From: Microterricola pindariensis
Lineage (GTDB): Bacteria; Actinomycetota; Actinomycetes; Actinomycetales; Microbacteriaceae
Length of the DNA: 63,243 bases
Direction of reading: 5' to 3'
Assembly: GCF_002936985.1 (NCBI RefSeq)
Contig: NZ_MPZN01000019.1
Location: forward strand, 1-63,243
Below are positions 34,773 through 42,764 of the stretch, piece after piece (within the stretch, counting starts at the first letter, position 1; the number at the start of each line of letters is the position of its first letter). The notes beneath the pieces were generated by a model that did not search any database, had not been told where the DNA came from, and worked only from the letters and a program-made list of their open reading frames with translations. Position numbers and translations under genes: made by a program.

Positions 34773-36374
34773 CTACTCCCATTCGATGGTTCCCGGCGGC
34801 TTGCTCGTGACGTCGAGCACGACGCGGTTGACGCCGTCCACCTCGTTCGTGATGCGGTTCGAGATCTTCGCCAGCACGTCGTACGGCAGGCGGGTCCAGT
34901 CGGCGGTCATCGCGTCCTCGGAGGAGACCGGGCGCAGCACGATCGGGTGACCGTAGGTGCGGCCGTCGCCCTGCACGCCCACGGACCGCACATCGGCCAG
35001 CAGCACGACCGGGCACTGCCAGATCTCGTTGTCGAGGCCGGCGGCGGTCAGCTCGGCGCGCGCGATGGCGTCGGCCTTGCGCAGCAGCTCGAGGCGCTCT
35101 TCCGTGACCTCACCGACGATGCGGATGCCGAGGCCGGGGCCGGGGAACGGCTGGCGTCCGACGATGACCTCGGGCAGGCCGAGCTCGCGGCCGATGGCGC
35201 GCACCTCGTCCTTGAAGAGGGTGCGCAGCGGCTCGACGAGCTCGAACTGCAGGTCCTCCGGCAGACCGCCCACGTTGTGGTGGCTCTTGATGTTCGCGGT
35301 GCCGCTTCCGCCGCCGGACTCGACGACATCCGGGTACAGGGTGCCCTGCACGAGGAAGCGGATCGGCTCGCCGTCGGCGCTGGCCTCGGCGACGAGGTCG
35401 CGCTCGGCCTGCTCGAAGCTGCGGATGAACTCGCGACCGATGATCTTGCGCTTGGTCTCGGGGTCGCTGACTCCGGCCAGGGCGTTCAGGAACTGCTCGC
35501 GGGCGTCGATCGTGACGAGGCGCACACCGGTGGAGGCGACATAGTCCTCCTCGACCTGGCGGCGCTCGTCCTGGCGCAGCAGGCCGTGGTCGACGAAGAT
35601 GCAGACGAGCTGGTCGCCGACGGCCTTGTGCACGATGGCGGCGGCCACGGCGGAGTCGACTCCGCCGGAGAGGCCGCAGATGACGCGGCCGGAGCCGACC
35701 TGCGCCTGGATCTTGGCGACCTGCTCGGCGATGACGTTGCCGCTGTTCCAGTCCGCGGCGATGCCGGCGGCCCGGTGCAGGAAGCTCTCCAGCACATGCT
35801 GGCCGTGCTCGGAGTGCTTGACCTCGGGGTGCCACTGCACGCCGTAGAGGCGCTTCTCGTCATTGGCGAAGGCGGCGACGGGGGTCGACTCCGTCGAGGC
35901 GAGGACGGTGAAGCCCTCCGGCGCCTTCGACACGGAGTCGCCGTGGCTCATCCACACCGTCTGCTCGGTCGGCTGCTCGGCGAGGAGCACGTTGCCGGTG
36001 GCATCCGTGACCGTCACCGGGGTGGCACCGTACTCGCGGTTGCCGGTCTGCGCGACCTCGCCGCCGAGGGCGGTCGCCATGACCTGGAAGCCGTAGCAGA
36101 TGCCGAGCACGGGCACGCCGAGCTCGAAGATGGCCGGGTCGAACTGCGGCGCGCCCTCTTCGTAGACCGAGGACGGTCCACCGGAGAGAACGATGCCGAT
36201 CGGGTTCTTGGCCACAACCTCATCGGCGGTGATCGCGTGCGAGACGATCTCCGAGTAGACGGATGCCTCGCGCACGCGTCGTGCGATCAGCTGCGCGTAC
36301 TGGGCGCCGAAGTCGACGACCAGGACGGGCCGCTGCGCGGTGTGCGCGTCGGCAGGGGGGACGGGGTCGGTCAC
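34773..36374 (-). CDS. guaA: GMP synthase (glutamine-hydrolysing)
   Basis: 533 residues. Class-I amidotransferase half: [20 protein letters not shown], catalytic Cys in VLGICYGFQ, His-Glu in [19 protein letters not shown]-pyrophosphatase half: [20 protein letters not shown] (PP loop) and C-terminal dimerisation domain ending [12 protein letters not shown]. Converts XMP to GMP, completing the branch that starts with GuaB in this window. Overlaps the DUF3817 gene start by four bases. Confidence 0.98.
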   Translation of the reverse strand: MTDPVPPADAHTAQRPVLVVDFGAQYAQLIARRVREASVYSEIVSHAITADEVVAKNPIGIVLSGGPSSVYEEGAPQFDPAIFELGVPVLGICYGFQVMATALGGEVAQTGNREYGATPVTVTDATGNVLLAEQPTEQTVWMSHGDSVSKAPEGFTVLASTESTPVAAFANDEKRLYGVQWHPEVKHSEHGQHVLESFLHRAAGIAADWNSGNVIAEQVAKIQAQVGSGRVICGLSGGVDSAVAAAIVHKAVGDQLVCIFVDHGLLRQDERRQVEEDYVASTGVRLVTIDAREQFLNALAGVSDPETKRKIIGREFIRSFEQAERDLVAEASADGEPIRFLVQGTLYPDVVESGGGSGTANIKSHHNVGGLPEDLQFELVEPLRTLFKDEVRAIGRELGLPEVIVGRQPFPGPGLGIRIVGEVTEERLELLRKADAIARAELTAAGLDNEIWQCPVVLLADVRSVGVQGDGRTYGHPIVLRPVSSEDAMTADWTRLPYDVLAKISNRITNEVDGVNRVVLDVTSKPPGTIEWE

Positions 36375-36835
36375 GCGTGTGCCTCCACGGGGTCGGTGGC
36401 CGCCGCTTCACGGGTAGCCAGGTAGGTTTCCACCTCGCGTGCAACGCGCACCTCGAGGAAGAAGGACAGCAGGGGGATGATGCCGCCGAGGGCGAGCAAC
36501 AAGAACTTGGGGAACAGCCACCGCATCAGGCTCCACAGCTGGAAGCAGGCGAAGAGGTAGACGACGTAGAACCAGCCGTGCGCGATGAGGATGCCCGTGG
36601 ACAGGTTCGCGCCGTCGCCGGTGGACTCCCAGCCGGTGGCGGTCTCGATCATCGGGGCGAAGTGCAGGAAGCCGGCGTTGCCGAATCCGTACAGTTCGAG
36701 GTGGAAGGCGTACTTCAGGATCATCTCTGCGCACAGCAGCAGCAGCATGACACCGGTGATCACCGAGGTGATCTTGTAGAACGTGACGGCCTTCCGAATG
36801 CGCGGGAATACAGCGGGTTTCGGCTCGAGGGGCAT
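36371..36835 (-). CDS. DUF3817 membrane protein
   Basis: 154 residues. Four hydrophobic segments: [39 protein letters not shown], then [19 protein letters not shown]. The HGWFYVVYL motif and position directly before guaA with a four-base overlap are typical of the actinobacterial DUF3817 family. Function unknown. ATG 36835. Confidence 0.88.
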   Translation of the reverse strand: MPLEPKPAVFPRIRKAVTFYKITSVITGVMLLLLCAEMILKYAFHLELYGFGNAGFLHFAPMIETATGWESTGDGANLSTGILIAHGWFYVVYLFACFQLWSLMRWLFPKFLLLALGGIIPLLSFFLEVRVAREVETYLATREAAATDPVEAHA

Positions 36836-36844
36836 GGGACTAGT

Positions 36845-37651
36845 CTACGCGCGGTTGCTGAGCGATTCGCCAGCGGATGCGGCGGCGGCATCGTCCTCGG
36901 CCTCTTCGCGTTCGCGCTCCCACTGGTCGCGCACCAGGCGGTACCAGAGGAACACGGCGAAGCCCGCGAACACGGCCCATTCGACGGCATAGAAGATGTT
37001 CAGCCAGTTCAGCTCGACCTCGGGGTTGGGCTCCGGGGAGTCGATCTGGACGAGCCCGGCCGGCGGCTCGGCGGAGACGATGTAGGCCGAGTACACCGAG
37101 CGGTTGTCGAAGTCGGCCCAGAGGTTGATCAGCGCGGACACGGCGACGGCGCGCATCACGTGCGCGCCGGCGGCATCGGTGGGGATCTCCGGCCCCTCGG
37201 TCGGCAGCAGGCGGCCGGTCAGCGTGACGCTCTCCCCCGAGGATTCCTGTTCGGCGAGCTCGGCGGCGACGGCCTCTGCGGCCTCGGCGTCGGCGGCCCA
37301 GCCGCGGGCGACGGGGATCGCGGGCTCGCCCGCTGCATCGATTTGGAAGTGGCTGACGACCCAGAACCCGGCGGTGCCGCCGTTCAGGCGGCCGCTGATG
37401 AGCTGCTCGTCGCCGGCGACGTAGCGCCCGTCGACGGAGACCATCTGGCCGGTCGCGCTCTGCTTGATCGGGGCATCGGGGTCGGCGATCCCGGCGAGCG
37501 GCTGCACGACTTCGGTGGAGCGATCGACGGTCTGCCCGGCGTCGACCGCGCGAGCGATCTGCCATTGGCCGAGGAGGGCGAAGACGGCGGCGACGGCGAG
37601 CGCGCCGAGAAGAGCGAGAACCCAGCGAGGGCGCAGCATGATCGAGAGCAT
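36845..37651 (-). CDS. SURF1-family protein
   Basis: 268 residues. N-terminal membrane helix (RWVLALLGALAVAAVFALLG), an extracytoplasmic region with the SURF1 signatures LGQWQIARA, VSVDGRYVAGDEQLIS and FWVVSHFQ near VARGWAADA, and a second helix IFYAVEWAVFAGFAVFLWYR. SURF1 proteins assist cytochrome c oxidase assembly (heme a insertion). Two in-frame ATGs (37651, 37639) are possible starts; neither has a strong ribosome site. Nine bases before the DUF3817 gene. Confidence 0.9.
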   Translation of the reverse strand: MLSIMLRPRWVLALLGALAVAAVFALLGQWQIARAVDAGQTVDRSTEVVQPLAGIADPDAPIKQSATGQMVSVDGRYVAGDEQLISGRLNGGTAGFWVVSHFQIDAAGEPAIPVARGWAADAEAAEAVAAELAEQESSGESVTLTGRLLPTEGPEIPTDAAGAHVMRAVAVSALINLWADFDNRSVYSAYIVSAEPPAGLVQIDSPEPNPEVELNWLNIFYAVEWAVFAGFAVFLWYRLVRDQWEREREEAEDDAAAASAGESLSNRA

Positions 37652-37791
37652 GTGGTGAATCGTGTCCTGCGGGTCGTGGCCGGTCTAACGGCGGCGGCAG
37701 TCGGCGGCGCCACCGGCGCCGAACTCGACACCCCCAGCGTAGCGCGCCTTTGCTGGGCGGATGCCGCTGGCGGCCGCGGCCCGCGCGCGCG

Positions 37792-37820
37792 GAGGGGCCC
37801 GCGCAGCGCGCGGGCCCCTC
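37792..37820. repeat. Left-flank GC hairpin of the AbiEi-like gene
   Basis: Perfect 13-bp stem GAGGGGCCCGCGC with loop AGC. The identical stem recurs on the far side of the gene at 39128-39158 with loop GAT. Confidence 0.8.
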
Positions 37821-37880
37821 ACGCCACTTCGGCCCGTTCTGCGCCAGCTGAGCGGGCGCAGAACGCGCCGAAGTGGCGTG
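37820..37880. repeat. Palindrome of the CGCCACTTCGG family, left of the AbiEi-like gene
   Basis: Arms 37820-37845 and 37855-37880 pair over 26 bases with one mismatch; outer motif CACGCCACTTCGG, inner motif TCTGCGCC, nine-base spacer. Directly abuts the hairpin. Confidence 0.8.
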
Positions 37881-37997
37881 GCACGATGGCCGGGGTGCCG
37901 TGCCGCGTGGCCTCCACAGTGGCGGGCGCACGGCGCGTTCTGCACAGCCCCGGCGCGACACGGGCGAGCGTGGCCGGGGACACTGAGACTGGGGCGC

Positions 37998-38975
37998 ATG
38001 ACTGCTGATCTCCCCGTCGCCGCCGGCGGCCTCCGGCTCGCCCGAGACGCCGAGGCCCTCGGCATGCACAGCCGCTTCGTGACGGCCCGCGACTCACGGC
38101 AGCTCATCCCGGTGCGCCGCGGCGCCTACCTGCCGCGGGAGGAGCTGGCGAAGATGAGCGCCGTCGCGCGGTATCGCGCGAACGCTCTCGCCGCAGCGGC
38201 GCAACGCCGACAGCCCATCTTCGCCGGGTTCACCGCTGCCGTGTTCTGGGGCCTTCCCCTGCTGGACGCAATCCCGAACGACATCTTCCTGCTGGCGCAG
38301 TCCGCGTCCGGCCGACGACGCAACGCGGTGGTGGAGTTCTCGCGCCGCGACGCTGTGGAGATCGTCGAGCACAACGGCCTGATGATGACGTCGTTGCCCG
38401 ACACCCTCGTCGACGTCGCGCGCACGCTCCCCTTCGCCGCCGCGTTGTGCATGGTGGATGCCGCGCTGCGCACGCCGCGGTTCGGCGCCGCAGTTGCGCT
38501 GTGCACGAGGGCGGAGCTCCTCTCCGCTTTCGAGCGCCGGCTGCCGTTCAGCGGCAGCCGACGGGTGCGGGTTGTGCTCGAGCGTTGCAGCCACCTCGCG
38601 GACAGCCCGTTGGAGACGCTCAGCCGCGTGCAGTTGGAGGATCTCGGCTTCCCGGAGCCGGTGCTCCAACTGCGCGTGCAATTGCCGCGTGCGGGGCGCA
38701 TCGTGTGGCTCGATTTCGCCTGGCCGGAGTACGGCGTGTGGGGAGAGGCGGACGGCGACGGCAAGTATCTCGGCAACGCCGTGAGCGGCGGCGACACCCG
38801 CCCGGCGGCACACATCGTGGTGGAGGAGAAGAAGCGCGAGAACGCCGTCCGAGCGGCCACGCGATGGAATTGCGGCCGGTGGGACTGGCGGGAGGCGCGG
38901 GAGTCCGCACTTCTGCGGGCGATCCTGCGTGAGGCCGGCCTGCCCGTCACCCGGCGGCCGTGGCGCACGCAGTAG
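37998..38975 (+). CDS. AbiEi-like protein with C-terminal PD-(D/E)xK endonuclease-fold domain
   Basis: 325 residues. N-terminal half resembles the AbiEi antitoxin winged-helix region (LGMHSRFVTARDSRQLIPVR, RRGAYLPREELAK, RQPIFAGFTAAVFWGLPLL). C-terminal half shows the layout of DUF559/Vsr-like endonuclease-fold domains: Glu in SPLETLSRVQLEDLGF, Asp in IVWLDFAWPEYGVWGEADGD followed by Lys in GKYLG, then EKKRENAVRAATRWNCGRWDW. These acidic and Lys positions fit a metal-dependent nuclease site. No AbiEii nucleotidyltransferase partner is nearby, so it is an orphan. ATG 37998 has a weak ribosome site. Flanked on both sides by matching hairpins and palindromes. Function unproven; antitoxin, DNA mismatch-type nuclease or repeat-associated protein are open options. 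Confidence 0.75.
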   Translation: MTADLPVAAGGLRLARDAEALGMHSRFVTARDSRQLIPVRRGAYLPREELAKMSAVARYRANALAAAAQRRQPIFAGFTAAVFWGLPLLDAIPNDIFLLAQSASGRRRNAVVEFSRRDAVEIVEHNGLMMTSLPDTLVDVARTLPFAAALCMVDAALRTPRFGAAVALCTRAELLSAFERRLPFSGSRRVRVVLERCSHLADSPLETLSRVQLEDLGFPEPVLQLRVQLPRAGRIVWLDFAWPEYGVWGEADGDGKYLGNAVSGGDTRPAAHIVVEEKKRENAVRAATRWNCGRWDWREARESALLRAILREAGLPVTRRPWRTQ

Positions 38976-39030
38976 ACGCTGCCAGTGCGCCGGACGAGCA
39001 CCGGTGTGGAGGCCCAGCGCGGTGCCGGGT

Positions 39031-39091
39031 GACGCCACTTCGGCATGGCCTGCGCCATTCGGGCTGGCGCAGGATGTGCCGAAGTGACGTC
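39031..39091. repeat. Palindrome of the CGCCACTTCGG family, right of the AbiEi-like gene
   Basis: Arms 39031-39057 and 39065-39091 pair over 27 bases with four mismatches; outer motif GACGCCACTTCGG, inner motif TGCGCCA, seven-base spacer. Same plan as 37820-37880. Confidence 0.75.
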
Positions 39092-39127
39092 GCGCGGGGT
39101 CTTGGGGGTGGGGGTGGGAGACCACAC

Positions 39128-39158
39128 GGAGGGGCCCGCGCGATGCGCGGGCCCCTCC
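39128..39158. repeat. Right-flank GC hairpin, also likely terminator of the surface-protein gene
   Basis: Perfect 14-bp stem GGAGGGGCCCGCGC with loop GAT, 18 bases past the surface-protein stop. Stem identical to 37792-37820 over 13 bp. Confidence 0.8.
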
Positions 39159-39176
39159 TGCTGTGTTCCCCCCGGT

Positions 39177-42100
39177 TTAGGCGGAGCGGCGGCGCAGGCG
39201 CACCGCTCCGGTTCCGAGCATTCCGAGCCCGGCCAACAGCAGCAGCGCGGCTGCCATCGCGGTGTCGAAGCCCTGCACACCCGTCGTCGCCAGGCCGGCG
39301 GCCGGCGCAGCAGGCTTCACGGGGGCGGCCGGCACGATCGGTTCCAGCGGGTCAATCGGCTTGATCGGGTCGATCGGCGCCTTCGGCTTGACCGTGTGGC
39401 TCGCGGCGCTCGCGTCGGCGGCGGCGAAGGAGCCGTCACCGAGGTAGCTGGCCGTGATCACCCGGTCACCGACGGCGAGGTCCGCCGTCGAGAGGCTGGC
39501 GCTGACGGCATCCGCCACCGTGCGGGGTGCGGCACCAGCGGCCGGTGCCGCACCGCCGACCGCAACCGGGGCGCCGAACGGCTTGCCGTCGACGGAGAAC
39601 TGCACGAAGCCGCTCGGCACATGCCCGGTCGAGGTCTGCGGCTGCACCGTCGCGGTGAAGCTGGTGCTCTGCTCGGAAACACTCTCGGCCGGGACGTCCA
39701 GCGCGATGCTGACCGGAGCCAGCAGCACCGTGTGTGCGAGTGCCTCGGCGTCGGATGCCGCGAAGGACGCGTCCCCGGCGTAGTGCGCCGTGATCTGGCG
39801 GTCTCCGACGGCCAGCGCCTCCGGCAGGGTCAAGGCGTCCACGGTGCCATCGGCGTTGAGCGTCGCGAAGGCGATCTCCTCGCCGTCGGCGCGGAACGCG
39901 ATCGATCCGGTCGGGATGCCTGCCCCCGGTGCCACGACCGACAGGGCTGCGCGCAGTGTCAGCGGCTGGCCGAAGGTCGACTCCGCGCTGTCGGCGGTCA
40001 GCGAGATCGCGGTGGCTGCGTGCTCCACCGTGATCGTGAGCGACGCGCCAGAACCGGCGTAGTTATCGCCACCCGTGTAGGCGGCGCTCAGCTCGTAGCT
40101 GCCGACCGGGAGTGCGCCGAGCGGGAGCGTTGCGACTCCGGCGGAGACGGGAACGGTTGCGAAGCGAGCTCCGTCGAGCTCGAACTCGATCTCACCGTCG
40201 GGGACGCCCGCACCGGGGGCGACGACGCCGAGCGTCGCGCTCACGGTGACGGCCTGGCCGAACACGGCCGGGCTCACGTCGCTGGCGAGGGCCAGATCCG
40301 TCGCTGCCTGCTCGACACGGAACTCGATCGGACCGTCCTCTGACCCGTCGTAGTGCACGCCGTCGGTGAAGGCGACGGACACGGTGTGGGTGCCGACCGT
40401 CCAGAAGGCGTGCTCCAGGGTCGCCGTGCCGCTGGCGAAGGAGGTGGCGGTGAGCGGAATCCCGTCGACTGTGAACACGACGGAGCCCGTGGGGGTTCCG
40501 TCGCCGTTCGGGCGGACAGAGACGTCAGCGCTCAGCGTGATCGCCTGGCCCACCAGCGGCGCGCCGATCGCGGCGAGCGTGGTGTCGGTCTCGGCGAGCT
40601 CGACCTCGTGTCGGAGGCCATCACCCTCGTCGCCGACAGGGAACGCGGATGCAGTGAAGTAGGTGTCGCCGGAGTAGCTGGCGCTCAGCTCGCGCAGGCC
40701 GACCTCGAGGTCGTCGATGTCGATCTCGGCCACGCCACCGACCACAGCGGTCGAGTCGACCTCGATTCCGTCGACGTAGAAGGTGACCGTTCCGGTCGGC
40801 TCGGTGCCGACGGCAGCCATTCGGTTCGCAACGGCCGCGTCGCGGGCCGCGCTGATCTCGGCGGTCAGGGTGACGTTCTCGCCCCACACCGAGGTGTCGA
40901 TCGACTGGCTGAGAGCGAGCAGGCTCTGGGACTTGACGACACCCAGGTCGCTCTCCACCGACTGCGAGTCCTCGAAGGAGGCGTTGCCGCTGTAGAACGC
41001 GGTGAGCTGCAGCGTCTCCAGGCCCGTCGACGTGAAGTCGCTCGCGGTGAAGTCGCTCGGCGTGAAGACGATCGTGGTAATGCCCGAAGGATCGACGGCG
41101 ACGCTCTCGATCACTGTGCCGTCGGTGGTCCGCAGCTCGACGGTGCCGTCGAGCAGGGCATCGGCGGGAGCAATTGCGCGGACCGTGATGGTGGCCGTGA
41201 CCGATTCGCCGAACTCTGCCGGCGCCGGCGAAACGTCCAATTCAGTTGTGGTCGAGCCCTGGACGACGGTGACCTCGTAGTCGAGGCTGTTGGACTCACG
41301 ATAGGCACTGTCCGCGGCCGGGCTGAATCGCGCGGTGATCGTGTGCGTACCGATCGGCAGGACCACAGCAGGGAAGCTCGCGGTCGTTCCCGACAGCGCG
41401 ACCGCATCGCCGATCGGCACGCCACCTGCGCCGAAGAGCGCAACGGTGCCGGCGAGCGGGTCGTCCACACCGCCCTGCCCGGTCACCGTCGCGGTGAAGT
41501 CGATCGGCGCGCCGACCACGGTCGAGGCCGGACTGGCCGACAGCGCGGTGCTGGTCATGTAGCTCGGCGTGAATCGCAGCACCACGGTGCCTGCGCCTCG
41601 CGAGGCCAACGCCGGCGCCGGAACCGTCATCCCGTCCGCAATGTGGTTGGTGCCACCGCCACCGCCGCCGCCGGCACCGTTCGCGCCGAAAACGGTCGTG
41701 CCCCCTGCGCCGCCGAGCAGACCGCCACCGCCACCGCCAGCACCACTGGAGTCGCGGTTAGATGCGTGGTGCCCGGTCGCGCCGGCCGCGCCGGCAGCGC
41801 CACCAGCGCCCCCGGCCGCGCCGCCAGCCCCCCTACCACATGTCGAAATTTGTGAGTTACGAGTGGCGCTATCGCCGGCCGCAGCGGCGGCGCCGCCCGC
41901 GCCCGGTGTGCATCGCACCAGGCCGGCACTTGCGCCGCCGCCACCGCCGCCACCGGCGCCGACCAGCAGCGGCGCGGTTCCGGGCCGCGCGATTGCGCTC
42001 GATCCGCCGCCGCCGCCGCCGGCCCACTTGTCGTCAGCAGTGAGCGGCACGTCCTTGCCCGCCCCACCGGCTCCGCCCGCGCTGTATCCGGTGCCTGCTG

Positions 42101-42512
42101 AGCCGCCCGCAGCCTTGATGCCGCCGGTGCCACCGGCCGTCGCCCCCCAGATCCGCAGGGTTTCGCCGGGGCTGACCGTGAAGGTTCCTGTGGCCTGGCC
42201 ACCTGCTCCTCCCGCAGCGCCCTCGGAACCGCCACCCGCGCCGCCCGCTGCACCGGTGACGGTCGCCGTCACACTCGTGACGCCGGCCGGGACCGTCCAG
42301 TTCTCACCAGCGGCATTCCTGAACTCCTTGGTGACCTCCGGCGCCGCCGCGACTGCGGGGTCCGCCTGGAGCAGCGCTCCGGTCGTCGAGAGCCCGGTCA
42401 ACGCAAGGCTCAGCGCGACGAAGGCGGCAGGTGCTCGGAGGCGCGAACGCGCGGGTCCGGCACTGTGGGAAATCGGTTTCTGAGCGCGCACGAGCGCAGC
42501 ACGAATTGCCAT
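39177..42512 (-). CDS. LATTG-anchored surface protein with Gly-rich and seven Ig-like domains
   Basis: 1,111 residues. A long signal peptide (hydrophobic AFVALSLALTGLSTTGALL, cleavage near AVAAA) is followed by a Gly-rich domain (residues about 60-330, runs of up to eight Gly), then seven tandem Ig-like domains of the Big_3_5 type, about 95-115 residues each, recognisable by recurring GTVTFYVDG, VGTHTVSVAF and YSGDTYF-like strands. A Pro-rich linker (APIDPIKPIDPLEPIVPAAP) leads to the sorting signal GLATTGVQGFD, a hydrophobic helix and RLRRRSA. LAxTG is the sortase E motif of Actinobacteria. ATG 42512. Likely adhesin or structural wall protein, exposed outside. Follows the LAL regulator in the same direction. 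Confidence 0.88.
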   Translation of the reverse strand: MAIRAALVRAQKPISHSAGPARSRLRAPAAFVALSLALTGLSTTGALLQADPAVAAAPEVTKEFRNAAGENWTVPAGVTSVTATVTGAAGGAGGGSEGAAGGAGGQATGTFTVSPGETLRIWGATAGGTGGIKAAGGSAGTGYSAGGAGGAGKDVPLTADDKWAGGGGGGSSAIARPGTAPLLVGAGGGGGGGASAGLVRCTPGAGGAAAAAGDSATRNSQISTCGRGAGGAAGGAGGAAGAAGATGHHASNRDSSGAGGGGGGLLGGAGGTTVFGANGAGGGGGGGTNHIADGMTVPAPALASRGAGTVVLRFTPSYMTSTALSASPASTVVGAPIDFTATVTGQGGVDDPLAGTVALFGAGGVPIGDAVALSGTTASFPAVVLPIGTHTITARFSPAADSAYRESNSLDYEVTVVQGSTTTELDVSPAPAEFGESVTATITVRAIAPADALLDGTVELRTTDGTVIESVAVDPSGITTIVFTPSDFTASDFTSTGLETLQLTAFYSGNASFEDSQSVESDLGVVKSQSLLALSQSIDTSVWGENVTLTAEISAARDAAVANRMAAVGTEPTGTVTFYVDGIEVDSTAVVGGVAEIDIDDLEVGLRELSASYSGDTYFTASAFPVGDEGDGLRHEVELAETDTTLAAIGAPLVGQAITLSADVSVRPNGDGTPTGSVVFTVDGIPLTATSFASGTATLEHAFWTVGTHTVSVAFTDGVHYDGSEDGPIEFRVEQAATDLALASDVSPAVFGQAVTVSATLGVVAPGAGVPDGEIEFELDGARFATVPVSAGVATLPLGALPVGSYELSAAYTGGDNYAGSGASLTITVEHAATAISLTADSAESTFGQPLTLRAALSVVAPGAGIPTGSIAFRADGEEIAFATLNADGTVDALTLPEALAVGDRQITAHYAGDASFAASDAEALAHTVLLAPVSIALDVPAESVSEQSTSFTATVQPQTSTGHVPSGFVQFSVDGKPFGAPVAVGGAAPAAGAAPRTVADAVSASLSTADLAVGDRVITASYLGDGSFAAADASAASHTVKPKAPIDPIKPIDPLEPIVPAAPVKPAAPAAGLATTGVQGFDTAMAAALLLLAGLGMLGTGAVRLRRRSA

Positions 42513-42555
42513 GTGATTCGGGTTCCATTCGGGAGATGGGCACAATCAGCCGCAA

Positions 42556-42628
42556 CGCCCGGGTAAGGAGCGCGTCGCGTCGGCCGGGGTAAGCGGCCGC
42601 GCTGGGCCCCTTGGGTAAGAAGGGGCCC
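42556..42628 (-). promoter_or_regulatory. Array of three stem-loops with identical loop in the surface-protein leader
   Basis: GGGTAAG (plus strand) occurs at 42561, 42587 and 42613, exactly 26 bases apart, each placed as the loop of a hairpin: imperfect CGCCC/GAGCG, perfect CGGCCG/CGGCCG, perfect GGGCCCCTT/AAGGGGCCC. In the mRNA the loops read CUUACCC. Lies 44-116 bases upstream of the start codon. Confidence 0.6.
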
Positions 42629-42678
42629 GCGACTGCGCACACCGGTCCGGGTATGGCGGAACGGCGTGCAGGTTCTCC

Positions 42679-42731
42679 ACGCTAGGAGCGAGAGGAGGGA
42701 ACCGTCAGTGACAAGGGGGGAAACCGTCAGT
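42679..42731 (-). promoter_or_regulatory. Promoter candidate with upstream direct repeat for the surface-protein gene
   Basis: Minus strand CTGACG (42708-42703), 18-base spacer, TAGCGT (42684-42679). The -35 lies inside ACTGACGGTTCC, which recurs as ACTGACGGTTTCC exactly 22 bases upstream (42719-42731), two helical turns away, suggesting an activator site. Confidence 0.45.
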
Positions 42732-42764
42732 TCTTGACGGGGATTACACCCAATCGAGCATTGC

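Larger units (their letters stand above)
37652..37997. other. 346-base intergenic stretch with hairpin and palindrome
   Basis: No gene supported. It separates the divergent SURF1 and AbiEi-like genes and holds the hairpin 37792-37820 and palindrome 37820-37880; the last 117 bases before the AbiEi-like start show no clear promoter by eye. Confidence 0.7.

Noticed and set aside
37384-37731. Short minus-strand frame overlapping the SURF1 start
   Set aside because: Mostly out-of-frame SURF1 sequence; no ribosome site and no similarity.
37998-38975. AbiE toxin-antitoxin pair
   Set aside because: Only the AbiEi-like half is present; neither neighbour is a nucleotidyltransferase, so a two-gene AbiE system is not supported.
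41640-42310. Possible PE_PGRS-like repeat or trinucleotide expansion
   Set aside because: The Gly-rich coding region uses mixed codons without a regular DNA period, so it is protein composition, not a DNA repeat element.
41569-42483. Proline-rich plus-strand frame of 304 codons
   Set aside because: The proline runs are simply the complement of the glycine codons of the surface protein's Gly-rich domain.
42556-42628. CRISPR-like array (26-base period)
   Set aside because: Only a 7-base unit recurs, with no conserved repeat of CRISPR length and no cas genes nearby.
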